A stretch of 64,000 nt of DNA. Origin: Haemophilus parainfluenzae (GTDB lineage Bacteria > Pseudomonadota > Gammaproteobacteria > Enterobacterales > Pasteurellaceae). The position numbers and the translations under genes are program-made. The notes under the pieces are model-generated. The model saw only the letters and a program-made list of their open reading frames with translations, was not told where the DNA came from and did no database searches. Below, piece after piece: positions 29,815-39,377 of this stretch. Location of the stretch: the NCBI RefSeq assembly GCF_003252725.1, contig NZ_QEPO01000001.1, positions 248,001 to 312,000 on the forward strand. The letters are read 5' to 3'. Each line of letters opens with the position of its first letter. The stretch's first letter is position 1.

Positions 29815-31098
29815 ATGAAATTGATCAAACGTGTTATGGGGCTATTTGTGGTGATGTTTGCATTTGCAAGCACAGCAATGGCAGAAGATGAAGTTCGAAT
29901 TGTGATTGATGAAGGTGTTGATGGCGCTCGTCCTATCGCAGTTGTTCCTTTCGCAGGTTCTGCACCTGAAAATATTGGTCAAATTGTTGCAGATGACTTA
30001 CGTAATAGTGGTAAATTTAACCCAATTCCAGTAAGCCAAATGCCACAACAACCAACGACTGCAGCAGAAGTGAAACCAGAAGCTTGGACAGCTTTAGGTA
30101 TTGATGCTGTTGTGGTAGGTCAAGTGACATCAACTGGTAGCGGTTATAACATTTCTTATCAGTTAGTTGATACTGTGGGCGCATCAGGTACACCAGGTGC
30201 AGTGCTTGCACAAAATAGCTATACAGTGACTAATAAATGGTTACGTTATGGTGCACATACTGTGAGTGATGAAGTATTTGAAAAATTAACCGGTATTCGT
30301 GGAGCATTCAGAACACGTATTGCTTACGTGGTACAAAAAAATGGTGGCTCACAGCCTTATGAAGTTCGTGTAGCAGATTACGATGGTTACAACCAATTTA
30401 TTGTAAATCGTAGCTCACAACCAATTATGTCTCCAGCATGGTCTCCAGATGGTAAACGTTTAGCTTACGTATCTTTTGAGAACAAAAAATCACAACTTGT
30501 CGTCCAAGACTTAGGTTCAGGTTCTCGTAAGGTTGTTGCTTCTTTCCCTGGCCATAATGGTGCACCAGCATTCTCTCCGGACGGCTCTAAACTCGCATTT
30601 GCGTCTTCACAAGATGGTTTATTAAACATCTATGTAATGAGTTCAAATGGAGGTACACCTACTCAATTAACTCGCGGTGCGGGTAATAATACAGAACCAT
30701 CATGGTCTCCAGATGGTAGCTCAATTCTCTTTACTTCAGATAGAGGTGGTTCACCACAAGTTTATCGTATGAGCGCAAGCGGTGGTGGTGCATCACCAGT
30801 TGGTGGTCGCGGTAGTGCGCAAATCAGTAGTGATGGTAAAACGCTTGTGATGATCAATGGTAATAACAATGTGGTGAAACAAGATCTCACCAGTGGTAGC
30901 TCTGAAGTATTAAGTACATCTTTCTTAGGTGAAAGTCCAAGTATTTCTCCTAACGGTATCATGATTATTTACAGCTCTACACAAGGGCTAGGAAAGGTGT
31001 TACAATTAGTTTCTGCAGATGGTCGCTTTAAAGCGAGTCTTCCAGGAAGTAATGGCCAAGTGAAATTTCCAGCTTGGTCTCCATACTTGACTAAATAA
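29815..31098 (+). CDS. tolB: Tol-Pal translocation protein TolB
   Basis: TolB is the periplasmic beta-propeller that binds Pal. The 427-aa protein has a signal peptide ([23 protein letters not shown]), an N-terminal alpha/beta domain and the six WSPDG-type repeats of the propeller ([30 protein letters not shown]). It lies between tolA and pal, 24 bases before pal. Confidence 0.97.
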   Translation: MKLIKRVMGLFVVMFAFASTAMAEDEVRIVIDEGVDGARPIAVVPFAGSAPENIGQIVADDLRNSGKFNPIPVSQMPQQPTTAAEVKPEAWTALGIDAVVVGQVTSTGSGYNISYQLVDTVGASGTPGAVLAQNSYTVTNKWLRYGAHTVSDEVFEKLTGIRGAFRTRIAYVVQKNGGSQPYEVRVADYDGYNQFIVNRSSQPIMSPAWSPDGKRLAYVSFENKKSQLVVQDLGSGSRKVVASFPGHNGAPAFSPDGSKLAFASSQDGLLNIYVMSSNGGTPTQLTRGAGNNTEPSWSPDGSSILFTSDRGGSPQVYRMSASGGGASPVGGRGSAQISSDGKTLVMINGNNNVVKQDLTSGSSEVLSTSFLGESPSISPNGIMIIYSSTQGLGKVLQLVSADGRFKASLPGSNGQVKFPAWSPYLTK

Positions 31099-31122
31099 AA
31101 AAACTCATTGAGGAGAAATCTA

Positions 31123-31590
31123 ATGAACAAATTTGTTAAATCATTATTAGTTGCTGGTTCAGTAGCTGCATTAGCAGCATGTAGCTCATCAAACAACGAT
31201 GCAGCAGGCAACGGTGCTAACAACGGTCAAACTTTCGGTGGTTACTCTGTTGAAGATCTTCAACAACGTTACAACACCGTGTACTTCGGTTTCGACAAAT
31301 TCAACATCGAAGGTGAATACGTTCAAATCTTAGATGCTCACGCTGCATACTTAAATGCAACTCCAGCTTCTAAAGTTGTTGTTGAAGGTAACACTGACGA
31401 ACGTGGTACTCCAGAGTACAACATCGCTTTAGGTCAACGTCGTGCTGATGCAGTTAAGGGTTTCTTAGCTGGTAAAGGTGTTGACGCTGGTAAAGTATCA
31501 ACTGTTTCTTACGGTGAAGAAAAACCTGCAGTGTTAGGTCACGATGAAGCAGCATACTCTAAAAACCGTCGTGCAGTGTTAGCATACTAA
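31123..31590 (+). CDS. pal: Peptidoglycan-associated lipoprotein Pal (P6)
   Basis: Pal tethers the outer membrane to peptidoglycan. The 155-aa precursor starts [20 protein letters not shown] (lipidated Cys20) at ATG 31123 behind TTGAGGAG; a start at 31108 is unlikely. The OmpA-like domain carries [12 protein letters not shown] and the C-terminal NRRAVLAY. It is almost identical to the Haemophilus P6 vaccine antigen. It ends the ybgC-tolQRAB-pal operon. Confidence 0.98.
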   Translation: MNKFVKSLLVAGSVAALAACSSSNNDAAGNGANNGQTFGGYSVEDLQQRYNTVYFGFDKFNIEGEYVQILDAHAAYLNATPASKVVVEGNTDERGTPEYNIALGQRRADAVKGFLAGKGVDAGKVSTVSYGEEKPAVLGHDEAAYSKNRRAVLAY

Positions 31591-31612
31591 TTTTAGAGAA
31601 TTTTGATTCTTA

Positions 31613-31645
31613 GAAAAAGGTAGAGTAGAAATACTCTCCTTTTTT
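31613..31645 (+). terminator. pal terminator
   Basis: AAAAAGGTAGAGTA pairs with TACTCTCCTTTTTT around the loop GAAA, about 25 bases after pal. Confidence 0.8.
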
Positions 31646-31714
31646 ATTTGTTCTAAGATCTTGTCAGAAATTGACGAGTATTCACGCAATTAACACAATT
31701 TCTTCAGATTTTTC

Positions 31715-31742
31715 TTGCGTCAGAAAATAAAATCGGTAATAT
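31715..31742 (+). promoter_or_regulatory. Promoter of the tRNA-Lys cluster
   Basis: TTGCGT, a 16-base spacer and TAATAT place a start near 31749, 17 bases before the first tRNA. Confidence 0.7.
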
Positions 31743-31765
31743 ACGCATCTGTTACGAAATGATGT

Positions 31766-31841
31766 GGGTCGTTAGCTCAGTCGGTAGAGCAGCGGACTTT
31801 TAATCCGTTGGTCGAAGGTTCGAATCCTTCACGACCCACCA
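31766..31841 (+). tRNA. tRNA-Lys (anticodon UUU), copy 1
   Basis: The 76-nt sequence has acceptor stem GGGTCGT/ACGACCC, anticodon stem GCGGA/TCCGT with loop CTTTTAA (anticodon TTT), T loop TTCGAAT and encoded CCA. It is identical to the next copy. Confidence 0.98.
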
Positions 31842-31866
31842 CTTTTATTTCGAAGAATTCCCAAAC

Positions 31867-31942
31867 GGGTCGTTAGCTCAGTCGGTAGAGCAGCGGACTT
31901 TTAATCCGTTGGTCGAAGGTTCGAATCCTTCACGACCCACCA
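31867..31942 (+). tRNA. tRNA-Lys (anticodon UUU), copy 2
   Basis: Every base equals that of copy 1, 25 bases upstream, so the two arose by duplication or gene conversion. Confidence 0.98.
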
Positions 31943-31971
31943 TCTATTTAAAGATCATTATTTAACCGGTT

Positions 31972-32047
31972 GGGTTGTTAGCTCAGTTGGTAGAGCAGCG
32001 GACTCTTAATCCGTCGGTCGAGAGTTCGAGCCTCTCACAGCCCACCA
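31972..32047 (+). tRNA. tRNA-Lys (anticodon CUU)
   Basis: The 76-nt sequence has acceptor stem GGGTTGT/ACAGCCC and anticodon loop CTCTTAA (anticodon CTT), with encoded CCA. It differs from the UUU copies in the stem bases, the anticodon and the T stem (GAGAGTTCGAGCCTCTC). Only some bacteria carry a CUU lysine tRNA; it would read AAG. Confidence 0.97.
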
Positions 32048-32169
32048 GTCAACATCTTATTCCTCCTATTTGTTAATAAATTTACAAAAAAGTAAAATAT
32101 TTTCAAAATTCTTGACTATATTTGGCGGTTATTATGGTAGAATATCCACAAATTTAAGTCGGGCATAAA

Positions 32170-32889
32170 ATGTTACAAAATATTCGAATTGTTTTGGTTG
32201 AAACATCACATAGCGGGAACATCGGTTCAGCGGCGCGTGCGATGAAAACAATGGGATTATCCAATCTTTATTTGGTCTCACCAAAATCGGTAGATGAGCA
32301 ATCTATTGCATTAGCAGCAGGCGCTGATGATGTTGTGCGTAATGCCCACATTGTTGATACTTTTGAAAAAGCAATAGAAGATTGCTCATTAGTAATTGGT
32401 ACGAGTGCAAGATTACGTCATTTACAGAGTACGCTGATTGAGCCAAGAGAGTGTGCAGAGAAAGCCAGTACACATCAAGGGCAAGTAGCGATCGTGTTCG
32501 GTCGCGAGCGTGTTGGACTCACAAATGACGAATTACTTAAATGTCATTATCATTTAAATATCCCTGCTAACCCTGAATATTCTTCGCTCAATTTAGCGAT
32601 GGCAGTACAGTTGGTAAGTTATGAAATGCGAATGGCATTTTTAACAAAAAATAAAACGGAAAGTACACTTTCAACGATAGAAGATATCTATCCAACAGCA
32701 CAAGAAATGGAGTATTTTTTTGCTCATACGGAACAGGTGTATCAGTCTCTTGGTTTTATTCAAAATCAAGGGGTTATACAAAAGTTAAGACGACTTTATA
32801 ACCGTTCTTCTCTAGAAAAAAATGAATTAAATATTTTGCGAGGAATGTTAAGTGCGGTTGAAAAACGCCTTAATCTGCAAAAAGAGTAA
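32170..32889 (+). CDS. trmJ: tRNA (cytidine/uridine-2'-O-)-methyltransferase TrmJ
   Basis: TrmJ methylates the 2'-O of position 32 of several tRNAs. The 239-aa SPOUT protein has the N-terminal IVLVETSHSGNIGSAARAMK motif and the knot region (VFGRERVGLTNDEL, NPEYSSLNLAMAVQLVSYE). It precedes iscR, the usual gene order in gammaproteobacteria, and the IscR-like site follows its stop. Confidence 0.95.
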   Translation: MLQNIRIVLVETSHSGNIGSAARAMKTMGLSNLYLVSPKSVDEQSIALAAGADDVVRNAHIVDTFEKAIEDCSLVIGTSARLRHLQSTLIEPRECAEKASTHQGQVAIVFGRERVGLTNDELLKCHYHLNIPANPEYSSLNLAMAVQLVSYEMRMAFLTKNKTESTLSTIEDIYPTAQEMEYFFAHTEQVYQSLGFIQNQGVIQKLRRLYNRSSLEKNELNILRGMLSAVEKRLNLQKE

Positions 32890-32913
32890 AATTGACTATC
32901 ATAGTCAGATAGG
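32889..32913 (+). promoter_or_regulatory. IscR type 1-like site and iscR promoter
   Basis: TTGACTATCATAGTC (32892-32906) fits the type 1 IscR site (TTGACT, then AGTC). TTGACT also serves as -35, with TAAACT at 32914-32919 as a possible -10 after 16 bases. This is the arrangement by which Fe-S IscR represses its own operon in E. coli. Confidence 0.75.
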
Positions 32914-32948
32914 TAAACTACCTAGATGGCGATTTATAGGGATGCTTT

Positions 32949-33404
32949 ATGAAACTAACATCTAAAGGACGATATGCGGTTACCGCAATTTTAGATATCG
33001 CACTACACGCAGGAACAAATCCAGTTTGTTTAGCTGATATCTCAGAACGTCAAAATATTTCACTTTCTTATCTTGAGCAATTATTTGCTAAATTGCGTCG
33101 TGGTGGATTAGTAAAAAGCGTTCGTGGCCCAGGTGGTGGCTATCGTTTAGCGTTACCAACTGATCAAATTTCTATTGGCATGGTGATTTCAGCCGTAAAT
33201 GAGAACATTAATGTCACAAGATGTCTTGGTAAAGGAAATTGCAAAGGTGGAGTTGAGTGTTTAACTCATACATTATGGCAAGATTTAAGTGATCGTATTT
33301 CTGATTTTTTAGATGAGATTACATTAGCTGAGCTTGTAGAGAAAAAAGCTGGGAAGCATAAAGCTCACAAAGATTTTGATGACTTAATTGTAGTCAACCA
33401 ATAA
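32949..33404 (+). CDS. iscR: Fe-S cluster regulator IscR
   Basis: IscR is an Rrf2-family regulator that carries a [2Fe-2S] cluster and senses the cell's Fe-S status. The 151-aa protein has the winged helix (residues ~1-65) and the cluster ligands Cys92, Cys98, Cys104 and His107 at the E. coli positions. It heads the isc operon; iscS starts 63 bases later, and a USS falls in the gap. Confidence 0.97.
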   Translation: MKLTSKGRYAVTAILDIALHAGTNPVCLADISERQNISLSYLEQLFAKLRRGGLVKSVRGPGGGYRLALPTDQISIGMVISAVNENINVTRCLGKGNCKGGVECLTHTLWQDLSDRISDFLDEITLAELVEKKAGKHKAHKDFDDLIVVNQ

Positions 33405-33467
33405 TGGGAAAGTAGATTCAAGTGCGGTCAAATTGATAGCATTTTTAGTAGTTATTTAGGAGTGAAA

Positions 33468-34682
33468 ATGAAATTACCAATTTATTTAGATTATGCTGCA
33501 ACATGTCCAGTTGATGAACGTGTGGCTAAAAAAATGATGGAATATTTAACTATTGATGGTGTATTCGGTAATCCTGCATCTCGTTCACATAAATTTGGCT
33601 GGCAAGCTGAAGAAGCGGTTGATATTGCACGTAATCAAATTGCGGATTTGATTGGTGCAGATTCGCGTGAAATTGTGTTTACTTCAGGTGCAACAGAAGC
33701 AGATAACCTTGCAATTAAAGGTGCGGCGCACTTTTATCAAACAAAAGGTAAACACATTATTACTTGTAAAACTGAGCACAAAGCCGTATTGGATACTTGT
33801 CGTCAGTTAGAGCGAGAAGGCTTTGAAGTCACTTATTTAGATCCAGAAGAAGATGGTTTAATCGATCTTGAGAAATTCAAAGCTGCATTGCGTCCAGATA
33901 CGATTCTTGTGTCAATTATGCACGTTAATAATGAGATTGGTGTGATTCAGGATATTAAAGCAATTGGTGAGCTTTGCCGTGCAAATAAAACGATTTTCCA
34001 CGTAGATGCGACCCAAAGTATCGGTAAAGTCGAAATTAATCTTGCTGAATTACCGGTTGATTTGATGTCAATGTCTAGCCACAAATTGTACGGACCAAAA
34101 GGTATCGGTGCATTATATGTTTGTCGTAAACCGCGTGTTCGTTTAGAAGCAATTATCCATGGTGGTGGTCATGAGCGTGGTATGCGTTCAGGTACATTAC
34201 CTGTACACCAAATTGTGGGTATGGGCGAAGCTTATCGTATTGCAAAAGAAGAAATGGCGACAGAGATTCCGCGTATCAGAGCTTTACGCGATCGTTTATA
34301 TAATGGCTTGAAAGAAATTGAAGAAACCTATGTAAATGGATCAATGGAACACCGCGTAGCAAATAATTTAAATATCAGCTTTAACTATGTTGAGGGTGAA
34401 TCTTTAATGATGGCATTGCGTGATGTGGCAGTTTCTTCTGGTTCGGCTTGTACTTCTGCGAGTTTAGAGCCATCTTATGTACTACGTGCATTAGGTCGTA
34501 ATGATGAGTTAGCACATAGCTCAATTCGCTTCACGCTCGGTCGTTGGACAACGGAAGAAGAAATTGATTACACCATTAATTTAACACGTAATGCAGTCGC
34601 AAAACTTCGTGAATTATCGCCACTTTGGGACATGTTCAAAGAAGGCATTGATTTAAATACAATTGAGTGGTCTGCCCACTAA
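33468..34682 (+). CDS. iscS: Cysteine desulfurase IscS
   Basis: IscS is a PLP enzyme that takes sulphur from cysteine for Fe-S clusters, thiamine and tRNA thiolation. The 404-aa protein starts [20 protein letters not shown] at ATG 33468 (TTAGGAG upstream), not the GTG at 33462. The PLP Lys lies in [11 protein letters not shown] and the sulphur-carrying Cys in [14 protein letters not shown]. Between it and iscU lies a small hairpin (GGCGG/CCGCC, 34690-34704). Confidence 0.98.
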   Translation: MKLPIYLDYAATCPVDERVAKKMMEYLTIDGVFGNPASRSHKFGWQAEEAVDIARNQIADLIGADSREIVFTSGATEADNLAIKGAAHFYQTKGKHIITCKTEHKAVLDTCRQLEREGFEVTYLDPEEDGLIDLEKFKAALRPDTILVSIMHVNNEIGVIQDIKAIGELCRANKTIFHVDATQSIGKVEINLAELPVDLMSMSSHKLYGPKGIGALYVCRKPRVRLEAIIHGGGHERGMRSGTLPVHQIVGMGEAYRIAKEEMATEIPRIRALRDRLYNGLKEIEETYVNGSMEHRVANNLNISFNYVEGESLMMALRDVAVSSGSACTSASLEPSYVLRALGRNDELAHSSIRFTLGRWTTEEEIDYTINLTRNAVAKLRELSPLWDMFKEGIDLNTIEWSAH

Positions 34683-34689
34683 TTTTAAA

Positions 34690-34704
34690 GGCGGCTAGAC
34701 CGCC
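34690..34704 (+). other. Hairpin in the iscS-iscU junction
   Basis: GGCGGCTAGACCGCC is a short GC stem without a T-run, seven bases after iscS. It may mark a 3' end or processing site that lets IscR-IscS mRNA decay differ from iscUA; this is inference. Confidence 0.5.
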
Positions 34705-34736
34705 TGATAGCAACTTATTTAGGAAAGGAACATAAT

Positions 34737-35120
34737 ATGGCGTACAGCGAAAAAGTTATCGATCATTATGAAAATCCACGCAACGTAGGTTCGATGGATA
34801 AAAAAGATAATTCAGTAGGAACGGGTATGGTTGGCGCACCGGCTTGTGGTGACGTTATGCAGTTACAAATCAAAGTAAATGACAGCGGCATTATTGAAGA
34901 TGCAAAATTTAAAACTTATGGTTGTGGTTCTGCGATTGCATCAAGTTCTTTAATTACCGAATGGGTAAAAGGCAAATCTTTAGATGAAGCAGGTGCAATC
35001 AAAAACAGTCAAATTGCGGAAGAACTTGAATTACCACCAGTAAAAGTTCACTGCTCAATTTTAGCAGAGGACGCAATTAAAGCCGCTATTGCTGACTATA
35101 AAAATAAACAAGGTAAGTAA
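34737..35120 (+). CDS. iscU: Fe-S scaffold protein IscU
   Basis: IscU holds the nascent [2Fe-2S] cluster and passes it on via HscA. The 127-aa protein shows the cluster ligands Cys37, Cys63 and Cys106 with His105 and Asp39, and the HscA-recognition motif LPPVK at residues 99-103. ATG 34737 follows AGGAAAGGA. A USS pair separates it from iscA. Confidence 0.98.
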   Translation: MAYSEKVIDHYENPRNVGSMDKKDNSVGTGMVGAPACGDVMQLQIKVNDSGIIEDAKFKTYGCGSAIASSSLITEWVKGKSLDEAGAIKNSQIAEELELPPVKVHCSILAEDAIKAAIADYKNKQGK

Positions 35121-35122
35121 TC

Positions 35123-35150
35123 AAAGTGCGGTTGAAAATGACCGCACTTT
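35123..35150 (+). repeat. Inverted USS pair between iscU and iscA
   Basis: AAAGTGCGGT and ACCGCACTTT (9-10 bp stem, 8-base loop) are followed only by ATCAAT, so it is at most a weak terminator inside the operon. Confidence 0.8.
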
Positions 35151-35170
35151 ATCAATTTAAGGATCAGAAT

Positions 35171-35494
35171 ATGTCTATAACACTCACTGAAAAAGCGGCA
35201 CAACGAGTTCGTACTTTTCTTGAAAATCGTGGAAAAGGCATCGGTTTACGATTAGGTGTGAAAACATCAGGTTGTTCGGGTTTAGGCTATGTGCTTGAAT
35301 TCGTTGATGTGCTCAATGATGACGATCTTGTTTTTGAGCAGCATGGCGTGAAAGTGGTAGTCGATCCAAAAAGCTTGGTTTATTTAGATGGCATTGAGCT
35401 AGATTATGTCAAAGAAGGCTTGAACGAAGGCTTTAAATATAACAATCCAAATGTGAAAGAATCATGTGGATGTGGTGAAAGTTTCCATGTTTAA
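35171..35494 (+). CDS. iscA: Fe-S carrier IscA
   Basis: IscA is an A-type carrier. The 107-aa protein starts [11 protein letters not shown] at ATG 35171 after AAGGATCAG; the longer frame from 35126 runs into the USS pair. Cys35, Cys99 and Cys101 of the family are present. Confidence 0.97.
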   Translation: MSITLTEKAAQRVRTFLENRGKGIGLRLGVKTSGCSGLGYVLEFVDVLNDDDLVFEQHGVKVVVDPKSLVYLDGIELDYVKEGLNEGFKYNNPNVKESCGCGESFHV

Positions 35495-35503
35495 GGAATA
35501 AAG

Positions 35504-36025
35504 ATGACAAATCCTTTTGCTATTTTTGATTTGCCCGTTGCTTTTAATGTTGATCAAGCCCTTTTGTCTGAACGCTATTTAGTGCTTCAAAAGAGCTTGC
35601 ACCCTGATAATTTTGTTACGGCAGATGCGCAAGAACAACGTATCGCAATGCAAAAGTCAACAGAAGTTAATGATGCATTAAAAACCTTGAAAGACCCAAT
35701 TTTACGTGCAGAAGCAATTATTGCGTTAAATACGGGAGAAACACAGGATTTAGAGCAAAAGAGCACACAAGATATGGCATTCCTAATGCAGCAATTAGAA
35801 TGGCGAGAAGAACTCGAAAACATTGAGCAAAGCCAGGATGAAAATGCGTTAGAATCCTTTGCGAAACGCGTTAAAAAAGAAACAAAAGAAATGTTGACCG
35901 CACTTGAAGAACAACTAAATGAGCAACAATGGTCAACTGCTGCACAGCTCTGTGATAAATTACGTTTTCTAAAAAAATTGGCGGATGAAATTAGCCAAGT
36001 AGAAGAACGTCTATTTGAATTATAA
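35504..36025 (+). CDS. hscB: Co-chaperone HscB
   Basis: HscB is the J-domain protein that stimulates HscA and brings IscU to it. The 173-aa protein has the J-domain HPD motif (SLHPDNF) and a C-terminal helical domain for IscU. It sits between iscA and the DUF2625 gene. A terminator-like hairpin (36030-36054) follows its stop. Confidence 0.95.
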   Translation: MTNPFAIFDLPVAFNVDQALLSERYLVLQKSLHPDNFVTADAQEQRIAMQKSTEVNDALKTLKDPILRAEAIIALNTGETQDLEQKSTQDMAFLMQQLEWREELENIEQSQDENALESFAKRVKKETKEMLTALEEQLNEQQWSTAAQLCDKLRFLKKLADEISQVEERLFEL

Positions 36026-36029
36026 TCTT

Positions 36030-36054
36030 GAGGGCGTTTAATACGCCCTTTTCG
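36030..36054 (+). terminator. Terminator-like hairpin after hscB
   Basis: GAGGGCGT/ACGCCCTTTT around TTTAAT gives a short GC stem followed by TTTTC, 5 bases after the hscB stop. It could split the isc operon from the DUF2625-hscA part. Confidence 0.55.
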
Positions 36055-36099
36055 CTATTGATAAATGGGTAATTGCCCTCATACTAATGAAACTCGATT

Positions 36100-36786
36100 A
36101 TGCAAACTTTAGAACAACTGACTGATGCCTCAAAATCTGCTTGGGGAACCATTTCCCAATGGATTGAGCGTGCTCGTAATCATTGTGAAGTGATTAAAAA
36201 AGATCAATCCAGTGCAGAACGTGAACTTTTCACCATGCAAATGCCCACTTCTTCTCCAATGGGGGCGGTCATTTATGAAACTGGCGGCATTTTAATCCAT
36301 CATGGTTGGTTACGTATATTAGGGTCAGGTAGTTTTAAATTACCACGTGGATTAATGGACTGGAATTTTAGCAAATCCTTTAATCAATCCGGTGATAAAC
36401 CAAAATATTTGCTCGTTGCAGACGATGTCATTGGTGGTTATTTTGCCTTAAATGGCGGTTCTTTAGGGGATAATCTTGGCAAGATTTACTATTTTTCGCC
36501 GAAAGACTTAACTTGGCATGATTTAAATTTTACCTATACGGATTTCTTAGCTTGGGCATTAAATGGTGACATTGAAGCATTTTACCAAAATCTGTTTTGG
36601 CAAAATTGGCAAGAGGATGTAAAACAACTCGATGGTAACCACATGATTGTTTTTACACCAGAGCTTTCGGAAGATAAAACAACTGATATTAATCAGCGTG
36701 AGCGACGCGAAGTCAACATTGAAACCCATTACAACGCAAGTTTCACCGAACAAGATAAATTTGCACAAGCTTATTCTGTCGCATAA
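36100..36786 (+). CDS. DUF2625-family protein inside the isc operon
   Basis: The 228-aa soluble protein resembles DUF2625, a family of unknown function. Markers are GAVIYETGGILIHHGWLRIL and GSFKLPRGLMDWN, followed by LLVADDVIGGYFALNGG. It is not part of the standard E. coli isc operon. Its place between hscB and hscA (gap 40 bases to hscA) suggests that it is read with hscA, but nothing in its sequence (no Cys cluster) points to Fe-S work. A similar gene may be found here in other Haemophilus; I cannot check. Confidence 0.8.
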   Translation: MQTLEQLTDASKSAWGTISQWIERARNHCEVIKKDQSSAERELFTMQMPTSSPMGAVIYETGGILIHHGWLRILGSGSFKLPRGLMDWNFSKSFNQSGDKPKYLLVADDVIGGYFALNGGSLGDNLGKIYYFSPKDLTWHDLNFTYTDFLAWALNGDIEAFYQNLFWQNWQEDVKQLDGNHMIVFTPELSEDKTTDINQRERREVNIETHYNASFTEQDKFAQAYSVA

Positions 36787-36826
36787 TAAGCCTTTAACTA
36801 ATTAATTATTAGAGATAAAAAGAGAT

Positions 36827-38683
36827 ATGGCATTACTCCAAATAGCAGAGCCAGGACAAACGGCTGCACCACATCAACATCGTCTTGCGGTAGGGATTGA
36901 TTTAGGTACAACAAACTCTTTAGTTGCGGCTGTACGTAGCGGTCAAGCCACCATTTTGAATGATGAACAAGACAGAAGCCTTGTGCCTTCAGTCGTTTAT
37001 TATGGTGAAAATGAAAAACTTGTTGGTACAGAAGCATTTGCAAAAGCTACGGTTGATCCTAAGAATACGATTATTTCCGTAAAACGTCTGATTGGACGTA
37101 GTCTTGGTGATGTGCAAGCTCGTTATACCAATTTACCGTATGAATTTGTGGCAAGTGAAAATGGCTTGCCATTATTGGTCACGCATCAAGGTAAAAAAAG
37201 CCCAATTGAAGTCTCTGCGGATATTTTATCTCGTTTAAATCATATTGCAGAACAGCGCCTTGCAGGTGAGCTTTCTGGCGTGGTGATTACCGTACCCGCT
37301 TATTTTGATGATGCTCAACGCCAAAGTACAAAAGATGCAGCACGTCTTGCAGGGTTAAATGTATTACGTTTATTAAATGAACCCACTGCTGCAGCAGTCG
37401 CTTATGGTTTAGATAGCGGAAAAGAGGGCGTCATCGCTGTTTATGACTTAGGTGGCGGTACCTTTGATATCTCAATTTTACGCTTATCTAAAGGCGTATT
37501 TGAAGTTTTAGCAACAGGTGGGGATACCGCTTTAGGTGGTGATGATTTTGACCATTTAATTGCAGATTGGATTGTTGAACAAGCGGGTATTCAACCACAA
37601 AATGTGAATGAACAACGTGAACTTTTGAGCTTAGCGACTCAGACTAAAATTGCTTTAACGAGTGAGCAAAGTGCGGTCATTTCTTGGCGCGGATTTGAAG
37701 GTGAGTTAAGTCGTGAGCAATTCAATGAATTAATCCACTCATTGGTAAAACGTTCTTTATTAACCTGCCGTCGAGCATTGAAAGATGCGCATATTGAAGC
37801 TGAAGACGTACAAGAAGTGGTTATGGTTGGTGGTTCAACTCGCGTGCCTTACGTACGTGAGCAAGTAGGCGAATTCTTCGGTAAAACGCCATTAACCTCG
37901 ATTGACCCAGATAAAGTAGTAGCCTTAGGTGCGGCAATTCAAGCGGATATTTTAGTGGGCAACAAAAATGACAGCGATATGTTGTTACTCGATGTGGTGC
38001 CGCTTTCTTTAGGTATTGAAACCATGGGCGGTTTAGTGGAGAAAATCATTCCACGTAACACCACGATTCCAGTGGCTCGCGCGCAAGAATTTACCACCTT
38101 TAAAGATGGTCAAACAGCGATGACGGTACATGTGGTACAAGGTGAACGTGAGTTGGTGGATGATTGCCGCTCTTTAGGTCGTTTTACATTGCGTGGTATT
38201 CCACCAATGGTGGCAGGTGCCGCACATATTCGTGTGACTTATCAAGTGGATGCGGATGGCTTATTAAGTGTAACCGCCATGGAAAAATCTACAAAAGTCC
38301 AAGCATCTATTCAAATTAAGCCTTCTTATGGTTTAACGGATGAAGAAGTGATAGCAATGATTAAATCTTCTTTTGATCATGCACAAGATGATATGCAAGC
38401 CCGTGAATTAGCCGAGCAGCGAGTTGAGGCAGATCGTGTGATTGAAAGTGTGATTGTGGCATTACAACAAGATGGGGCGGAATTATTAACTGAAGCCGAA
38501 TTCCATCAAATTGAAAATGCATTGAAACAATTAATGGATGTAAAAGAAGGAACAGATCGTCATGCTATTGTTCAAGGAATCAAAGCCCTTGATGTCGCGA
38601 CTCAAGAATTTGCGGCAAGACGAATGAATAAATCCATTAATCAAGCGCTGACAGGTAAATCTGTATCTGACATTGAGGAATAA
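36827..38683 (+). CDS. hscA: Fe-S chaperone HscA
   Basis: HscA is the Hsp70 that releases clusters from IscU. The 618-aa protein has the Hsp70 nucleotide-binding domain ([39 protein letters not shown]) and substrate domain (~390-510) that accepts the IscU LPPVK motif. It starts at ATG 36827. fdx follows after 45 bases with a USS in the gap. Confidence 0.97.
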   Translation: MALLQIAEPGQTAAPHQHRLAVGIDLGTTNSLVAAVRSGQATILNDEQDRSLVPSVVYYGENEKLVGTEAFAKATVDPKNTIISVKRLIGRSLGDVQARYTNLPYEFVASENGLPLLVTHQGKKSPIEVSADILSRLNHIAEQRLAGELSGVVITVPAYFDDAQRQSTKDAARLAGLNVLRLLNEPTAAAVAYGLDSGKEGVIAVYDLGGGTFDISILRLSKGVFEVLATGGDTALGGDDFDHLIADWIVEQAGIQPQNVNEQRELLSLATQTKIALTSEQSAVISWRGFEGELSREQFNELIHSLVKRSLLTCRRALKDAHIEAEDVQEVVMVGGSTRVPYVREQVGEFFGKTPLTSIDPDKVVALGAAIQADILVGNKNDSDMLLLDVVPLSLGIETMGGLVEKIIPRNTTIPVARAQEFTTFKDGQTAMTVHVVQGERELVDDCRSLGRFTLRGIPPMVAGAAHIRVTYQVDADGLLSVTAMEKSTKVQASIQIKPSYGLTDEEVIAMIKSSFDHAQDDMQARELAEQRVEADRVIESVIVALQQDGAELLTEAEFHQIENALKQLMDVKEGTDRHAIVQGIKALDVATQEFAARRMNKSINQALTGKSVSDIEE

Positions 38684-38728
38684 AGTGCGGTTATAAATTA
38701 ACGAGTTTTTTATATTAAGGAAAGTAAT

Positions 38729-39070
38729 ATGCCAAAAGTAATTTTTTTACCGAATGAAGAATTCTGCCCAGAGGGTATGGTGGTTGATGCAGCAGCAGGC
38801 GACAACTTATTAGAAGTGGCACATAATGCGGGCGTTGAAATTCACCACGCTTGCGATGGTTCTTGTGCTTGTACAACATGCCATGTAGTTATTCGTGAAG
38901 GGTTTGATTCATTAAATGAAGCCAGCGATCAAGAAGAAGACATGTTGGATAAAGCATGGGGCTTAGAAATGGATAGCCGCCTTTCTTGCCAATGTGTCGT
39001 AGGTGATGAAGATTTAGTGGTGGAAATCCCTAAATATAATATTAACCATGCGAATGAGGCAGCCCACTAA
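38729..39070 (+). CDS. fdx: ISC [2Fe-2S] ferredoxin
   Basis: Fdx gives electrons to cluster assembly. The 113-aa adrenodoxin-type ferredoxin has ligands Cys42, Cys48, Cys51 and Cys87 (spacing CX5CX2C...C). Its stop overlaps the iscX start (TAATG). Confidence 0.97.
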   Translation: MPKVIFLPNEEFCPEGMVVDAAAGDNLLEVAHNAGVEIHHACDGSCACTTCHVVIREGFDSLNEASDQEEDMLDKAWGLEMDSRLSCQCVVGDEDLVVEIPKYNINHANEAAH

Positions 39071-39264
39071 TGAAATGGACTGATGCCCAACTTATCGCAG
39101 AAGAGCTTTATGATCGTAATCCAGATTTAGATCCTAAAACGGTACGTTTCACGGATTTGCATAAGTGGATTTGTGAACTAGACGGTTTTGATGATGATCC
39201 AATGAAATCTAACGAGAGTATTCTGGAAGCGATTTTGTTGAAATGGTTAGATGAATACGAGTAA
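39070..39264 (+). CDS. iscX: IscX regulator of Fe-S assembly
   Basis: IscX is a small acidic helical protein binding IscS and iron, thought to tune cluster assembly. The 64-aa product starts [22 protein letters not shown] and contains [11 protein letters not shown] and the acidic FDDDP patch. It ends the operon. Confidence 0.95.
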   Translation: MKWTDAQLIAEELYDRNPDLDPKTVRFTDLHKWICELDGFDDDPMKSNESILEAILLKWLDEYE

Positions 39265-39274
39265 TCGATTCGAT

Positions 39275-39307
39275 TAAAAAAGCGAGCTGAGAGGCTCGCT
39301 TTTTGTT
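39275..39307 (+). terminator. isc operon terminator
   Basis: GCGAGC/GCTCGC around TGAGAG is followed by TTTTTGTTTTG, ending about 45 bases after iscX. Confidence 0.88.
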
Positions 39308-39324
39308 TTGAGAATTTACCTCAA

Positions 39325-39364
39325 AATAAAACCGCACTTTATTACTAAAGTGCGGTTATTTTTA
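39325..39364. terminator. USS-pair terminator, convergent isc/mgl
   Basis: AACCGCACTTTA and TAAAGTGCGGTT form a stem with loop TTAC; A/T runs flank both sides. It serves mglC on the minus strand and possibly isc. Confidence 0.85.
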
Positions 39365-39377
39365 TCGTTGTTTTTAA

